Shown in pieces: positions 1 through 7,439 of a DNA stretch of 64,000 nucleotides (the first letter of the stretch is position 1; the number at the start of each line of letters is the position of its first letter). The position numbers and the translations under genes were made by a program. The stretch spans positions 1 through 64,000 of the forward strand of contig JAJQAC010000014.1 in the NCBI GenBank assembly GCA_021204025.1, in the 5' to 3' direction. The DNA is from Clostridiales bacterium. Lineage in GTDB: Bacteria; Bacillota; Clostridia; Lachnospirales; Lachnospiraceae. The notes beneath the pieces are model-generated. The model worked only from the letters and a program-made list of their open reading frames with translations, had not been told where the DNA came from and did no database searches.

Positions 1-48
1 TTTTAATTCGCAGTTGTACTGCGGGAGATGGGAAATCTAATTTGCGGG

Positions 49-195
49 CTAACAAAAAAGCACCTGGACGAATCTTTTTAATGCTGGTTTGTCTACCTGC
101 TCCAATAACCGCCGCTCAATCTGCGGATAATCTGATTTTGGGACATCCTGTAAATCATTCCAGATTTCAGCGGCTATCTGCTCGCTTCGGTTCAT
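49..195 (-). CDS. 48-residue hypothetical protein, phage-module type
   Basis: A small ORF whose ATG overlaps the stop of the 73-residue gene upstream (ATGA arrangement), which suggests translational coupling. The product begins MNRSEQIAAEIWNDLQ and ends at TAG. It is charged and soluble, with no signal peptide, membrane segment or catalytic motif that I recognise. It is the last leftward gene visible in the phage-like module. Function unknown; the overlap and uninterrupted frame are the main evidence. Confidence 0.55.
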   Translation of the reverse strand: MNRSEQIAAEIWNDLQDVPKSDYPQIERRLLEQVDKPALKRFVQVLFC

Positions 196-413
196 GCTCT
201 CGCCGCCTTTCTTTTGGCGCGTTCAGCACGTTTGCCGAGAATAATTCCCATATTCAACATGTCTATTGCTAATGTAATAGGCTCAAAATCTTCCATAGAG
301 CGATAAACGTCCATTACCTCTTTTGCTTCCCCTGAAAGTATGGCCTCCGCTGAATGATGTCCTAACATCTCCATAGTTGGATTAACATCATATCGATTCT
401 TCTTATCAAACAT
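192..413 (-). CDS. 73-residue hypothetical protein of the phage-like module
   Basis: Begins MFDKKNRYDVNPTMEMLGHH and ends in a basic tail (KRAERAKRKAARA). I do not recognise a family. A diverged, start-less copy of its first 20 or so codons lies at 7727-7849 on the same strand, so the gene belongs to a sequence unit present twice in the window. It is followed with overlap by the 48-residue gene, so the two are probably co-transcribed. Confidence 0.55.
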   Translation of the reverse strand: MFDKKNRYDVNPTMEMLGHHSAEAILSGEAKEVMDVYRSMEDFEPITLAIDMLNMGIILGKRAERAKRKAARA

Positions 414-481
414 TGTTTTTCTTTCTGCCAGATGGTATAATCATGTTATCCGGTCTTTAATGTGAGTATTGTCCGGTTACC

Positions 482-514
482 GCCCCTGTCAGAGTTCGCA
501 CCTCTGGCAAGGGC
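482..514 (+). terminator. Hairpin, possible terminator
   Basis: GCCCCTGTCAGAG and CTCTGGCAAGGGC pair around a TTCGCAC loop, with two mismatches, and are followed by TATTTCTTT in the rightward direction. It sits in the gap between two leftward genes, so it could also protect or end the leftward transcript from 857. The T tract is imperfect. Confidence 0.4.
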
Positions 515-521
515 TATTTCT

Positions 522-857
522 TTATGCTGTGGCGATCTCCTCAACCTGTGACCGTCCAAAGAACCGCGCCTGATACGTTTTACCATCTCCACGGCTACCC
601 CAGATCAACGCCGCCCCGAATAGGCTCTTGCTCCCGTGGATTACCTCATAGCCCAGATTCTTCCATCCGCTGTATGTGTTGGTTTCTTCCTGGACTCCTG
701 CCGCCGCTTTCGCCACTTCAATCCGCTGCTCATTGACGATCGCGGCCTTTGCGGAGAGCCATGCTCTGTGGAGTGCTTCTGCGAATGTCATTCCGCCGTT
801 TGCCTTGCGGTAGTTCTTCCATGCTCTCAGCATGATCTTTCTTAAATCGTACTTCAT
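522..857 (-). CDS. 111-residue phage-type hypothetical protein
   Basis: Begins MKYDLRKIMLRAWKNYRKAN, with a good ribosome binding site (AAGGAGGAAAAACC before the ATG). A predicted helical, basic N-terminal half is followed by a C-terminal part rich in Gly, Arg and aromatic residues. I recall similar small proteins from Firmicutes prophage replication regions, but I can assign no function. The gene faces a divergent promoter region at 1037-1153 that carries repeated palindromes and may be repressed from there. Confidence 0.6.
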   Translation of the reverse strand: MKYDLRKIMLRAWKNYRKANGGMTFAEALHRAWLSAKAAIVNEQRIEVAKAAAGVQEETNTYSGWKNLGYEVIHGSKSLFGAALIWGSRGDGKTYQARFFGRSQVEEIATA

Positions 858-1036
858 GGTTTTTCCTCCTTCTGGTAAGGTTCCCGATCAGCCCCGGCAG
901 GCTTTAAAGTATCTTAGGCTCTTCTGGCCATCTCATTATCCCCTTATCCTGTTTCCCGGTGTTACGTCGCGTTCTTGCTTTCCCTTTCGGTACTCCCGTC
1001 CGCTTTCGCTGTTTGGTTTTCCTTAACTCTGGTTAT

Positions 1037-1065
1037 ATTATACTACGTACATAGTTTAATGTCTA
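1037..1065 (-). promoter_or_regulatory. Leftward promoter for the 111-residue gene
   Basis: Read on the minus strand: TAGACA at 1065-1060, a 17-base spacer and TATAAT at 1042-1037. It lies about 180 bases ahead of the start at 857. The palindrome at 1042-1055 abuts its -10 box, which would suit repression. Confidence 0.5.
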
Positions 1066-1122
1066 TTGGCACATCTTACAAAATGTACGTAGTATTTTTG
1101 TTAGATATCACTATGTACGTAG
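1042..1122. promoter_or_regulatory. Three ATGTACGTAG operator-like sites
   Basis: The ten-base core ATGTACGTAG occurs three times: at 1044-1053 (minus), 1083-1092 (plus) and 1113-1122 (plus). The flanks extend sites 1 and 3 to near-palindromes of the type ACTATGTACGTAGT. The sites lie between the leftward promoter and the start of the rightward RHH gene. The simplest reading is an operator array for a dimeric repressor, perhaps the RHH protein itself. A related ATGTACAT lies at 7852-7859, ahead of the damaged second RHH copy. Confidence 0.55.
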
Positions 1123-1125
1123 CTA

Positions 1126-1153
1126 TTGACTTGTGCTATACTATCACTGTAAA
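1126..1153 (+). promoter_or_regulatory. Candidate rightward promoter for the RHH-Uma2 unit
   Basis: TTGACT at 1126-1131, a 16-base spacer and TGTAAA at 1148-1153. The -10 box is weak, while the -35 box is good. It lies immediately after operator site 3 and 57 bases ahead of the RHH start. Confidence 0.4.
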
Positions 1154-1209
1154 TTGGAATAGGTTTAACCATGCTTATTTCTAATCACCGCAAGGAAGGA
1201 ATAACCATC

Positions 1210-1596
1210 ATGCCAACAAATGAAAATAAAACAAGATATGATATTCAATATGCAAAAACCAAATTAAAACGCATCCCCCTGGATGTCCAGAAAGAGAAAT
1301 ATGAGGAAATCAAAACTGCCGCCAGCACAGCCGGGGAAACCGTCAACGGCTATATTAAAAAGGCCATAGATGAACGTATCAGCCGCGACACAGGACAACC
1401 AATTATTCAGGAAACTTCCGAATCGGAGCAGGCCAAACCGTCGCGTACCGTTCTCAAGGCTTTTACTGATGAAGACGCGCAACGGGTTGATTTACCCAGA
1501 CTGTTAAGAGATTTCCGATATCAATTCGAAATTCAAGACCTGTATGGAAAAGCTGTGCTGTCCGACCTGTTGACAAAAGCACGAGCTAACCATTGA
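1210..1596 (+). CDS. Ribbon-helix-helix (Arc-type) DNA-binding protein
   Basis: About 128 residues, starting MPTNENKTRYDIQYAKTKLK; this ATG follows a GGAAGGA site at ideal spacing, so I prefer it to the ATG 39 bases upstream. Residues 16-57 (LKRIPLDVQKEKYEEIK, then ETVNGYIKKAIDER) have the beta strand and two-helix pattern of Arc/MetJ-type repressors used as antitoxins and phage regulators. The 60-residue C-terminal extension is not recognised. It is followed 25 bases later by a Uma2-type nuclease gene. Whether the two form a toxin-antitoxin-like pair is inference. It may bind the ATGTACGTAG sites upstream. A damaged paralogue lies at 7952. Confidence 0.75.
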   Translation: MPTNENKTRYDIQYAKTKLKRIPLDVQKEKYEEIKTAASTAGETVNGYIKKAIDERISRDTGQPIIQETSESEQAKPSRTVLKAFTDEDAQRVDLPRLLRDFRYQFEIQDLYGKAVLSDLLTKARANH

Positions 1597-1621
1597 TTAA
1601 CCATGAAAGGAAGTATGATCT

Positions 1622-2188
1622 ATGCCATTACCCAAAGAGCAAATTTACACAGAAGATGATTATTGGAATCTCCCGGAAAATATCCGCGCGGAATTAATTG
1701 ACGGAAAGATTTATTATATGTCTGCGCCTAGTCGGATGCATCAGGAGATATTAAGCAACTTATTTACTGAAATCAAACTCCACATTCGCTCAAAACATGG
1801 CACTTGCCGTGTCTATCCTGCTCCATTCGCTGTCAAATTACGCAAAAATAAAGATGATACTGTTGAACCAGATATAACCGTAATTTGCGACCGCTCCAAA
1901 CTTACAGATAAGGGATGCACAGGCGCACCGGACTGGATTATAGAAATCGTTTCTCCATCTAATCCCGGCCATGATTATGTAAGAAAGCTGAATTTATATG
2001 CAGACGCAGGCGTTCAGGAATACTGGATCATTGACCCCACAGAGGAAAGCGTACTTGTATATATCCGCGAACATGAACGCTTTAATGTCGCAACTTATAC
2101 ATTAAAAGACAAAATAACAGTTGGCATATATGACGATCTTGTCATTGACTTTGCGGAACTGATGGCCGAAATTCCGAGTGAAGATTAA
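1622..2188 (+). CDS. Uma2-family (DUF820) PD-(D/E)XK endonuclease-like protein, copy 1
   Basis: A protein of 188 residues, the normal length for the family. The hallmarks are AELIDGKIYYM near residue 30, EPDITVIC near residue 80, DWIIEIVSPS near residue 100, then a downstream Lys and GVQEYWIIDP. These match the restriction-endonuclease-like fold of Uma2/DUF820 proteins, whose cellular role is poorly known. It follows the RHH gene closely and ends before a hairpin terminator. A paralogue sharing the exact N-terminus MPLPKEQIYT lies at 8607. Confidence 0.85.
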   Translation: MPLPKEQIYTEDDYWNLPENIRAELIDGKIYYMSAPSRMHQEILSNLFTEIKLHIRSKHGTCRVYPAPFAVKLRKNKDDTVEPDITVICDRSKLTDKGCTGAPDWIIEIVSPSNPGHDYVRKLNLYADAGVQEYWIIDPTEESVLVYIREHERFNVATYTLKDKITVGIYDDLVIDFAELMAEIPSED

Positions 2189-2244
2189 AAACCTTTTTCA
2201 CCACCACATCCCCATTTGGGGAATACATTGTCCATTTCTACAAT

Positions 2245-2282
2245 GGGGTATCTCTGATATCGGGATACCCCTATATTCTTTC
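2245..2282 (+). terminator. Rho-independent-type terminator after Uma2 copy 1
   Basis: GGGGTATC (2245-2252) pairs with GATACCCC (2264-2271) and is followed by TATATTCTTTCT. A near-identical element follows the second Uma2 copy at 9173, so the terminator is part of the duplicated unit. Confidence 0.75.
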
Positions 2283-2921
2283 TGTCAACCGTTTTCCAAA
2301 TTTGGAAAGCAAAGACTTTTGCTCAAAAATGAGTAAAACTATATAGTGCATCAATATTTTCGTCCTGCTCCAATTTTTATCTGAAAATCACGGAAAAACC
2401 CCCGCAGATCATGCGCATTACTACGCTATTTCCACAATATGTGGTAGCGATACGCGCTCCCATATCTTACCAGAATCTCACCAATACTCGCCATCAATGG
2501 CGAATAGTCGTAAATCACGACCTTACAATAACTCGCCGCAATTTTGCGTTCAGAGCAATCTTACACCTGATGCAACCCGCTCAATTTTGCGCCGATTGGG
2601 AGCAGGACTGTCCAGGACTGGACTGCTCCATTTTCAAGCTATAATTAAAAAAGGCTCAGGTTTTCTAAGGTTTTCGGCTCTTACCAGTACGCCTATATGT
2701 ACGAAAATATTAAGTTTTGTTGAGTTCTCAACCTTGATAAAACCTTGATATCCTTAGCAAAACCTTAGTCCTTGCTTTCGCGCGCGTAATCGTGTAAACA
2801 AATTCTGCTCCCTATCAGCACTTTAAAAGGCAAATTCCCGTTTTTACTGGTCTCGGCGAATATTTCCCCACACACTATATTTGAATGTCTCCATTGCCTA
2901 TTCCAATCGGGATTTTTCACC
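2283..2921. other. Non-coding stretch with repeats at the left end of the replication module
   Basis: I see no convincing gene here. It holds a perfect inverted repeat TCGCCAT-CA-ATGGCGA at 2488-2503, two copies of AACCTTGATA (2730-2739 and 2741-2750), and a 10-base inverted repeat CTAAGGTTTT at 2665-2674 with AAAACCTTAG at 2759-2768. Short AACCTT repeats next to a replisome-organiser operon could mark an origin or regulatory site, but the evidence is only positional. Confidence 0.35.
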
Positions 2922-3215
2922 TTAAAATCGATTCTGCCTCAATCGTTCCGCCGCTTTCTGCTTCTGCTCTTCTGTCATGTTTCTATCTTTTGACCGGATA
3001 CTTACAAACCGCTTCGGGAATAAATACCGCTTGCTGATAATCTTACCGCCCAGCTTCCCGACTTCGATCATCCGGAACTGTTCAGGGTTCTGTTCAACGA
3101 GTTTATCCATTTTGTTTATCCATGATGGGTTGCTTGTGTATACATCTGCTAAATCTTCTGCCGCATTAAAATTTATTACTACTTCCTGCTCGTATCTCGT
3201 TAATGAATAATCCAT
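2922..3215 (-). CDS. 97-residue phage-type hypothetical protein
   Basis: Begins MDYSLTRYEQEVVINFNAAE and ends in a basic tail (QKQKAAERLRQNRF). The pattern, with a conserved middle (LVEQNPEQFRMIEVG) and a KRFVSIRS segment, recalls a small protein widespread in Firmicutes prophages that I cannot tie to a function. It is the last gene of the leftward operon that starts at 6.6 kb. Confidence 0.65.
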   Translation of the reverse strand: MDYSLTRYEQEVVINFNAAEDLADVYTSNPSWINKMDKLVEQNPEQFRMIEVGKLGGKIISKRYLFPKRFVSIRSKDRNMTEEQKQKAAERLRQNRF

Positions 3216-3247
3216 TGCTTTCGCTTTCCTTTCATCTATCGTTTTGC

Positions 3248-3856
3248 CTAAAGAATCCCGTTAAAAGCCCTTCTAATCTCCGGTGATAATTGCGAGATAA
3301 ATTTATCATCATACTCCCGCGCAAGCCTTATATATCTGTCCGATAACTTCTTATATGTCCGTTTTCTCATGCGCGGAGGTTTGTTCGGCATACCAGGGGC
3401 TACAAAGAAATCATCCCCTGCTCCCCTGCAATCATAACAACCCATTCTTTCAGCTATGTTCTGCATTTTCCATTCCAGGCGTTTCATGCCGCCAACTTGC
3501 GAAGATTCATAATTCAATCCGGCACACGTCCGGCACTTATAATATTTATCATCGTTCCTGTAAAGGAATCGGCATCTCCGCCCACAGGATGGACAATAAA
3601 AATAAATCATTCTGGTCACTCCATCAATGCCCGTTACAATGGAAACCATCAACTGCTCCCACCGTGTTCCACCTTGCAGAATTTCCGCTCTATTCGCCTG
3701 TGGATAATAGCGCACATCCCGCAGATTAACACAGGGAGTGGGATACTTAGCGTAATTCAGCCAATTACTAATCTTAAAGCTGTCTATTCTGGATGATCGC
3801 CGCTGTTGTTCCGATTCATGTGTTTTGTTGTATCCGCCGCTCCCATAGCCGCCCAT
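3248..3856 (-). CDS. Zinc-ribbon phage protein, MGGYGSGG type
   Basis: About 202 residues from the ATG at 3856, chosen because GGGAGTGAG precedes it and because the N-terminus MGGYGSGGYN is typical of a known group of phage-associated proteins. The middle carries CPSCGRRC and, about 20 residues on, CRTC, a likely zinc ribbon. The last 60 residues are rich in Lys and Arg and probably bind nucleic acid. It overlaps the gene upstream by about 40 bases. The biochemical role is not known to me. Confidence 0.7.
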   Translation of the reverse strand: MGGYGSGGYNKTHESEQQRRSSRIDSFKISNWLNYAKYPTPCVNLRDVRYYPQANRAEILQGGTRWEQLMVSIVTGIDGVTRMIYFYCPSCGRRCRFLYRNDDKYYKCRTCAGLNYESSQVGGMKRLEWKMQNIAERMGCYDCRGAGDDFFVAPGMPNKPPRMRKRTYKKLSDRYIRLAREYDDKFISQLSPEIRRAFNGIL

Positions 3857-4154
3857 TGATCTCACTCCCTTCCAACTTCCAATAAAACGCCGCCAACGTC
3901 TTCCACCTGTATCTATAAAAATCATCCCGCCCGATCGGTATCCATTCACCGCGTTTCGACATCGCATCGTAGCTGCTCCCATCGGTAAGACTCTTTAAAA
4001 TATACTCAGCGATTCCCGGCGGGCAGGAGTCTTTTACCACAATCTGGAGCAGTCCCCGCCCGCGATCATCCAAATTCTTACAAAGATCATAAAGACCGCT
4101 GATCTCAACATCTGGAATCCCATAATCAGTTAATCGTTTGTGCCGTGTCCTCAT
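3816..4154 (-). CDS. 112-residue hypothetical protein of the replication operon
   Basis: I place the start at 4154 (MRTRHKRLTDYG), because the GGGAGG site leaves 11 bases to it but only 2 to the ATG at 4163. The product contains DRGRGLLQIVV and ends YWKLEGSEINGRLWERRIQ. No family is recognised. It lies between a resolvase-like gene and the zinc-ribbon gene and overlaps the latter, so it is clearly part of the operon. Confidence 0.6.
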   Translation of the reverse strand: MRTRHKRLTDYGIPDVEISGLYDLCKNLDDRGRGLLQIVVKDSCPPGIAEYILKSLTDGSSYDAMSKRGEWIPIGRDDFYRYRWKTLAAFYWKLEGSEINGRLWERRIQQNT

Positions 4155-4240
4155 AGTTGACATAACCTCCCATTTCTGGCAAAATACCGAATAGAGGTAT
4201 GTCCCCGCCGCCTTGCCCTCATGCTCTAGCGGCGGGATTT

Positions 4241-4567
4241 TTATTCTAAATTCATGTTTCCGTACATTTCCAACCAATCGTCTAGTCTCATGGTGCAAAA
4301 CCACTTTTCGCGGTTTCTCCTGTGAAACACAACCGGAACACCGTCTTGAAACTTCTCAGCGTCCCGAGTGGCCTGCTCCATCGCGGCAGGAACGCTCAAT
4401 CGCTCCACTCTTTTAACCTCACAATGGATTCCCGGCAACCCCACCAGATCAGGCACGGCTCCAAAACTTACCGCCCGTCCCGGCTGAACCGGATAACCAT
4501 AATCCCGCAGTATCCCCGCTAATTCAATTTCGCCACGGCGTCCCTTAACTTGTGATGTTTTACCCAT
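4241..4567 (-). CDS. PD-(D/E)XK resolvase-like endonuclease
   Basis: About 108 residues from MGKTSQVKGRRGEIELAGIL. The start at 4567 overlaps the DnaC-like gene by 8 bases and has AGGAGGTGGGGA ahead of it. The active-site pattern is visible: E in GRRGEIEL, PD in GAVPDLVGL, then HCEVKRVE (E-x-K). This is the arrangement of small phage and archaeal Holliday-junction-resolvase-type nucleases. It would process branched DNA during element replication. Specificity is inferred from family resemblance only. Confidence 0.8.
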   Translation of the reverse strand: MGKTSQVKGRRGEIELAGILRDYGYPVQPGRAVSFGAVPDLVGLPGIHCEVKRVERLSVPAAMEQATRDAEKFQDGVPVVFHRRNREKWFCTMRLDDWLEMYGNMNLE

Positions 4568-5378
4568 TCCCCACCTCCTGCCGACCGAGAATTTCACATA
4601 ACATTTTTTCTTGACCTTCCTCAGCCCTTTTTGCCCGGATGCTTTCCTCCGGCATTTTCAAGACAAGGTTTTTGCTGATTATCCTGTCTTTCGTCCGGTT
4701 GCTCAATTTCAACTCCTCAGGTGACATATTAGACGTGAAAATCGTCACAAGGCCGTTACTCATGCGACCGTTGATAATCCTGAAAATTTCCTGATCTTGC
4801 CAACTTCCCTCTTTCTGAGCGCCCAGATCGTCGAAAACAAGAAGCTGACACTCTCTGTATATTTGGCTTGCATCGCTCTCTCCACGCTCCCTCTTGTAAC
4901 TATCGCCGACTTTGCCGAGATAATCCGCGACTGTGACGAACCGCATTTGCGTATCGTACTTGATCATAACGGATTTTGCCAGACAGCAGGCAAGGAAGGT
5001 CTTCCCTGTTCCCGGAGTCCGACTCCAAAGATACAGGCCACGCCCAGCGTTACGCCATTTATCGCTGTCATATTCTTGAAACATGCTCATAATCACTTTT
5101 CGGAAATTTCCGGTGAGATTTTCTTTTTGATAGATGTCGAACCTAAATTTCGTGATATCGGCGTCATGAAATTCTGCCGGAACTCTAGTGATGTCCTGCG
5201 CCCGTACTTGCTTCTTGCATTGAGGGCAGATTTCTCCGAACCGTATAAAAGCAGAATCATATTCCGGAATCAGTTCAAAATATGTTCTATAATTCGTCCC
5301 ACCGCATACCGGACAGACTCCATCACCAGAGTTTGAGGGTACTCGCTGACTCTGTATTCGCCGCTGAATTTTCTCCAT
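4560..5378 (-). CDS. DnaC-like replicative helicase loader ATPase
   Basis: About 272 residues from MEKIQRRIQS. The ATG at 5378 has an excellent AAGGAGGTG site, and the upstream ATG at 5450 has none. The N-terminus has a probable zinc-binding pair (CPVCGG and CPQC). The C-terminal AAA+ domain shows RTPGTGKTF (Walker A), LLVFDDLGA (Walker B) and IFTSN (sensor 1). This is the layout of DnaC/DnaI-type loaders that place the host helicase at a phage or element origin. It follows the replisome-organiser-like gene with a 55-base overlap of reading frames. Confidence 0.88.
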   Translation of the reverse strand: MEKIQRRIQSQRVPSNSGDGVCPVCGGTNYRTYFELIPEYDSAFIRFGEICPQCKKQVRAQDITRVPAEFHDADITKFRFDIYQKENLTGNFRKVIMSMFQEYDSDKWRNAGRGLYLWSRTPGTGKTFLACCLAKSVMIKYDTQMRFVTVADYLGKVGDSYKRERGESDASQIYRECQLLVFDDLGAQKEGSWQDQEIFRIINGRMSNGLVTIFTSNMSPEELKLSNRTKDRIISKNLVLKMPEESIRAKRAEEGQEKMLCEILGRQEVGNG

Positions 5379-6090
5379 TTTGCCTTTCACCTCCTTCGTA
5401 CCGCTGATAACCGCCGCCCCGATTCTGGGTTCTTTCCAGCCATCCGACAATGAAACGAGTTATTCCACGTCTGGTCTTTTTCCGTGTCGGATTCGCATCC
5501 AACCATGCGGCCATTCTGAAAAGTTCCTGCCGAACATTTACGCCCGGATATGCCTGTTCCCATGATTCAATCTTGTCCTCCGGTACATTGAAATCAGCTC
5601 CATCGATCAGATTAAGCAATATGCCGCTCGGAGCGGATTTATCCGGCTCCGAACTAATGGTTTTACTAGACTTACCTATACTAACCTTACCTAACCTAAC
5701 CTGGGTTTCCCGTTTGTCTGCCACTTGGTTGTCGCTTGGTATACCATTGGTATCCAGATGATAAACCCCTTCCTCTTCTCTCAGAAGTTTGAACTCCTCC
5801 TGAAAACGTGTCGGTTTGTATCGATCTGGCCGAAGATAGTTATTTTCCTTCCAGTTTGTAATAACGATGATCCCGCTTGTGAACGGAATTACATAATTTT
5901 TTGAGATCAAAACGCGGAGATCGTCCTCCTTGCATCCAATCATTCTCAAAACTTTTTTTGGAGCAGAAACAAACCCGTCGTCGTCTGCATGTAATCCCAG
6001 ATGGAAATATAATGCCTGTGTTGTCAATGGCATCTCAAGAAACTGATCTGTATCAGTAACATCCAGCGAGAACATGCGTCGGCTAGCCAT
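5323..6090 (-). CDS. Replisome-organiser-like replication initiator
   Basis: About 255 residues from MASRRMFSLDVTDTDQFLEM, preceded by GAAAGAGGTG. The first 100 residues (MPLTTQALYFHLGLHADDDG, then KKVLRMIGCKEDDLRVL and a tryptophan-containing NWKENNYLRPDR) match the winged-helix N-terminal domain of phage replisome organisers of Firmicutes. The C-terminal part is variable, as usual. Placement directly ahead of the DnaC-like gene supports a role in origin recognition and loader recruitment. Confidence 0.8.
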   Translation of the reverse strand: MASRRMFSLDVTDTDQFLEMPLTTQALYFHLGLHADDDGFVSAPKKVLRMIGCKEDDLRVLISKNYVIPFTSGIIVITNWKENNYLRPDRYKPTRFQEEFKLLREEEGVYHLDTNGIPSDNQVADKRETQVRLGKVSIGKSSKTISSEPDKSAPSGILLNLIDGADFNVPEDKIESWEQAYPGVNVRQELFRMAAWLDANPTRKKTRRGITRFIVGWLERTQNRGGGYQRYEGGERQNGENSAANTESASTLKLW

Positions 6091-6370
6091 TGAAAGCACC
6101 TCTTTCCACCGCATCCGCGACCCGGCAAATCTCACTTGCCCGTCGTCTCATTGACCGGACAAAAGACACTGCGTCCGACTTACACTCGGGTAAAAAATAG
6201 CCGTTCTGGTTGTCGCTCAGAATTGGAACACCAGAAAGCCGTTCTGCCTGAATCAATAGGCGAATCGCGCGATTATCAAGCCCAGTCAGACGCTTCAATT
6301 CGCGGAGTGTCTTTCCATTGTCTGCCCCGTGTCCCAAGAAATCAGATACTTTTAAATGATCATGAATCAT
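6083..6370 (-). CDS. Small HTH-like phage protein
   Basis: A 95-residue protein with a winged-helix-like segment (KTLRELKRLTGLDNRAIRLL) followed by a wing-like part (LSDNQNGYFLPE) and a helical tail. Such proteins are common just ahead of replisome-organiser genes in prophages and are probably DNA-binding. Its stop overlaps the next start by 8 bases. No precise role can be given. Confidence 0.7.
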   Translation of the reverse strand: MIHDHLKVSDFLGHGADNGKTLRELKRLTGLDNRAIRLLIQAERLSGVPILSDNQNGYFLPECKSDAVSFVRSMRRRASEICRVADAVERGAFNG

Positions 6371-6387
6371 TCATTACCTCCCCGCCA

Positions 6388-6603
6388 TCACTCACCAGCC
6401 AATTCACTGTAGTATTTGTCCATTTTTGGCGCATTAATTAACACGCTCCTGCCCAGACGGATAATTGCGCCTGCGTTTGCCGCATCCGCCATCATGGAGT
6501 TTCGTCCACGTGAATAGCGGATACATGCGGAATCAATTTTTAAATTAACTTGATTGAGGGAATTTTGATCGATCTGATCTGCTTTGAAATTTGCTAAATG
6601 CAT
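6388..6603 (-). CDS. Excisionase-like small DNA-binding protein
   Basis: About 71 residues from MHLANFKADQI; the ATG at 6603 has GGAGAATATAATTCT ahead of it, while the ATG at 6624 also has a site (AATGGAAGGAG lies between them), so the start is uncertain. The segment IRYSRGRNSMMADAANAGAI, then RLGRSVLINAPKMDKYY, resembles excisionase-type winged helices in Firmicutes elements. It is the first gene of the leftward operon and lies directly under the divergent promoter at 6701-6729. Confidence 0.6.
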   Translation of the reverse strand: MHLANFKADQIDQNSLNQVNLKIDSACIRYSRGRNSMMADAANAGAIIRLGRSVLINAPKMDKYYSELAGE

Positions 6604-6700
6604 AGAATTATATTCTCCTTCCATTTATTTTTGATGGTTAACGGCTCGCCATCATAAAGCAAGTCGATTTTTGAAGTTAAGCGCTTATCTTCATGCCTTA

Positions 6701-6729
6701 ATTATACTACAACACTTGACAAGTTTCAA
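6701..6729 (-). promoter_or_regulatory. Leftward (early-type) promoter of the replication operon
   Basis: On the minus strand, TTGAAA (6729-6724), a 17-base spacer and TATAAT (6706-6701). It overlaps the rightward promoter of the Xre gene, so occupation of one would hinder the other, as in phage genetic switches. Confidence 0.7.
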
Positions 6730-6744
6730 TACATTTGTTACTAT
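6716..6744 (+). promoter_or_regulatory. Rightward promoter of the Xre regulator
   Basis: TTGACA at 6716-6721, a 17-base spacer and TACTAT at 6739-6744. It overlaps the leftward promoter and the left arm of the operator-like inverted repeat at 6734-6764. Confidence 0.7.
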
Positions 6745-6764
6745 AAATTCAGTAATGTAACAAA
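6734..6764. promoter_or_regulatory. Operator-like inverted repeat of the Xre switch
   Basis: TTTGTTAC (6734-6741) and GTAACAAA (6757-6764) form a perfect 8-base inverted repeat with 15 bases between. Its left arm covers the -10 box of the Xre promoter. It is probably an autoregulatory site for the Xre protein encoded at 6789. Confidence 0.6.
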
Positions 6765-6788
6765 TATGAACGCCGGAGGTATGCTTTC

Positions 6789-7439
6789 ATGAAAAATGTC
6801 ACAAACGTAATGAATATTTTCCCGAAACGGTTAAAAGAATTGCGTGGAGAAAAAACCCTGCAAGCCATAGCTGACGATTTAGGAATTTCAAGGATATCTT
6901 TAGGGTATTATGAAAAAGGAGAAAGGAAACCAGATATTGAAATGGTCAGCAGGATAGCCGATTATTTTAATGTCTCCGCTGATTACTTGATCGGAATATC
7001 CGATGTAAAAGTACGCAATGAAAGCATTCAATTTATCCACGACAAAACGGGATTATCAGAAAAAGCCATCAATTCTCTATGTAAAATAAATGGTATGAAC
7101 AAATGGTTCCCCGACACCCAAAATGATAAGTTGGACGCCATCAACCTGATCTTGTCAGATGAACATGACCCGACATCATTCTCTTCTTTGCTAGATATTC
7201 TGGCCGGATATTTTCAATTCAATATCGGCTCTGACAAGAACACGCTCAAATATACACTAGGTGAACACGGAATAATCCCTTGTCAAGTTCACAAAATTGG
7301 AAATGGTGTCAGTTATGACCCCTCGCAAGTACACTTTGGCTTGCAGGATTTAGAAAGCATGTATTATTTAAGAATTTGGGATGCCATAAAAGAATTAAAG
7401 GAAGAATACAAGAAACAGAAACAAGCCCCGACCGCATAA
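6789..7439 (+). CDS. Xre-family transcriptional regulator
   Basis: A 216-residue protein. Residues 10-70 form the Xre/Cro helix-turn-helix (FPKRLKELRGEKTLQAIADD, then GISRISLGYYEKGERKPDIE and the closing YFNVSADYLIG). The C-terminal 145 residues are of unknown type and lack a LexA-like Ser-Lys protease motif that I can see, so induction by self-cleavage looks unlikely. The ribosome site is GGAGGT, 9 bases before the ATG. By position it is the element repressor controlling the leftward replication operon. Confidence 0.88.
   Translation: MKNVTNVMNIFPKRLKELRGEKTLQAIADDLGISRISLGYYEKGERKPDIEMVSRIADYFNVSADYLIGISDVKVRNESIQFIHDKTGLSEKAINSLCKINGMNKWFPDTQNDKLDAINLILSDEHDPTSFSSLLDILAGYFQFNIGSDKNTLKYTLGEHGIIPCQVHKIGNGVSYDPSQVHFGLQDLESMYYLRIWDAIKELKEEYKKQKQAPTA

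Noticed and set aside
9..23. Short palindrome CGCAGT-TGT-ACTGCG at the left edge
   Set aside because: Only six base pairs, no T tract and no gene context inside the window.
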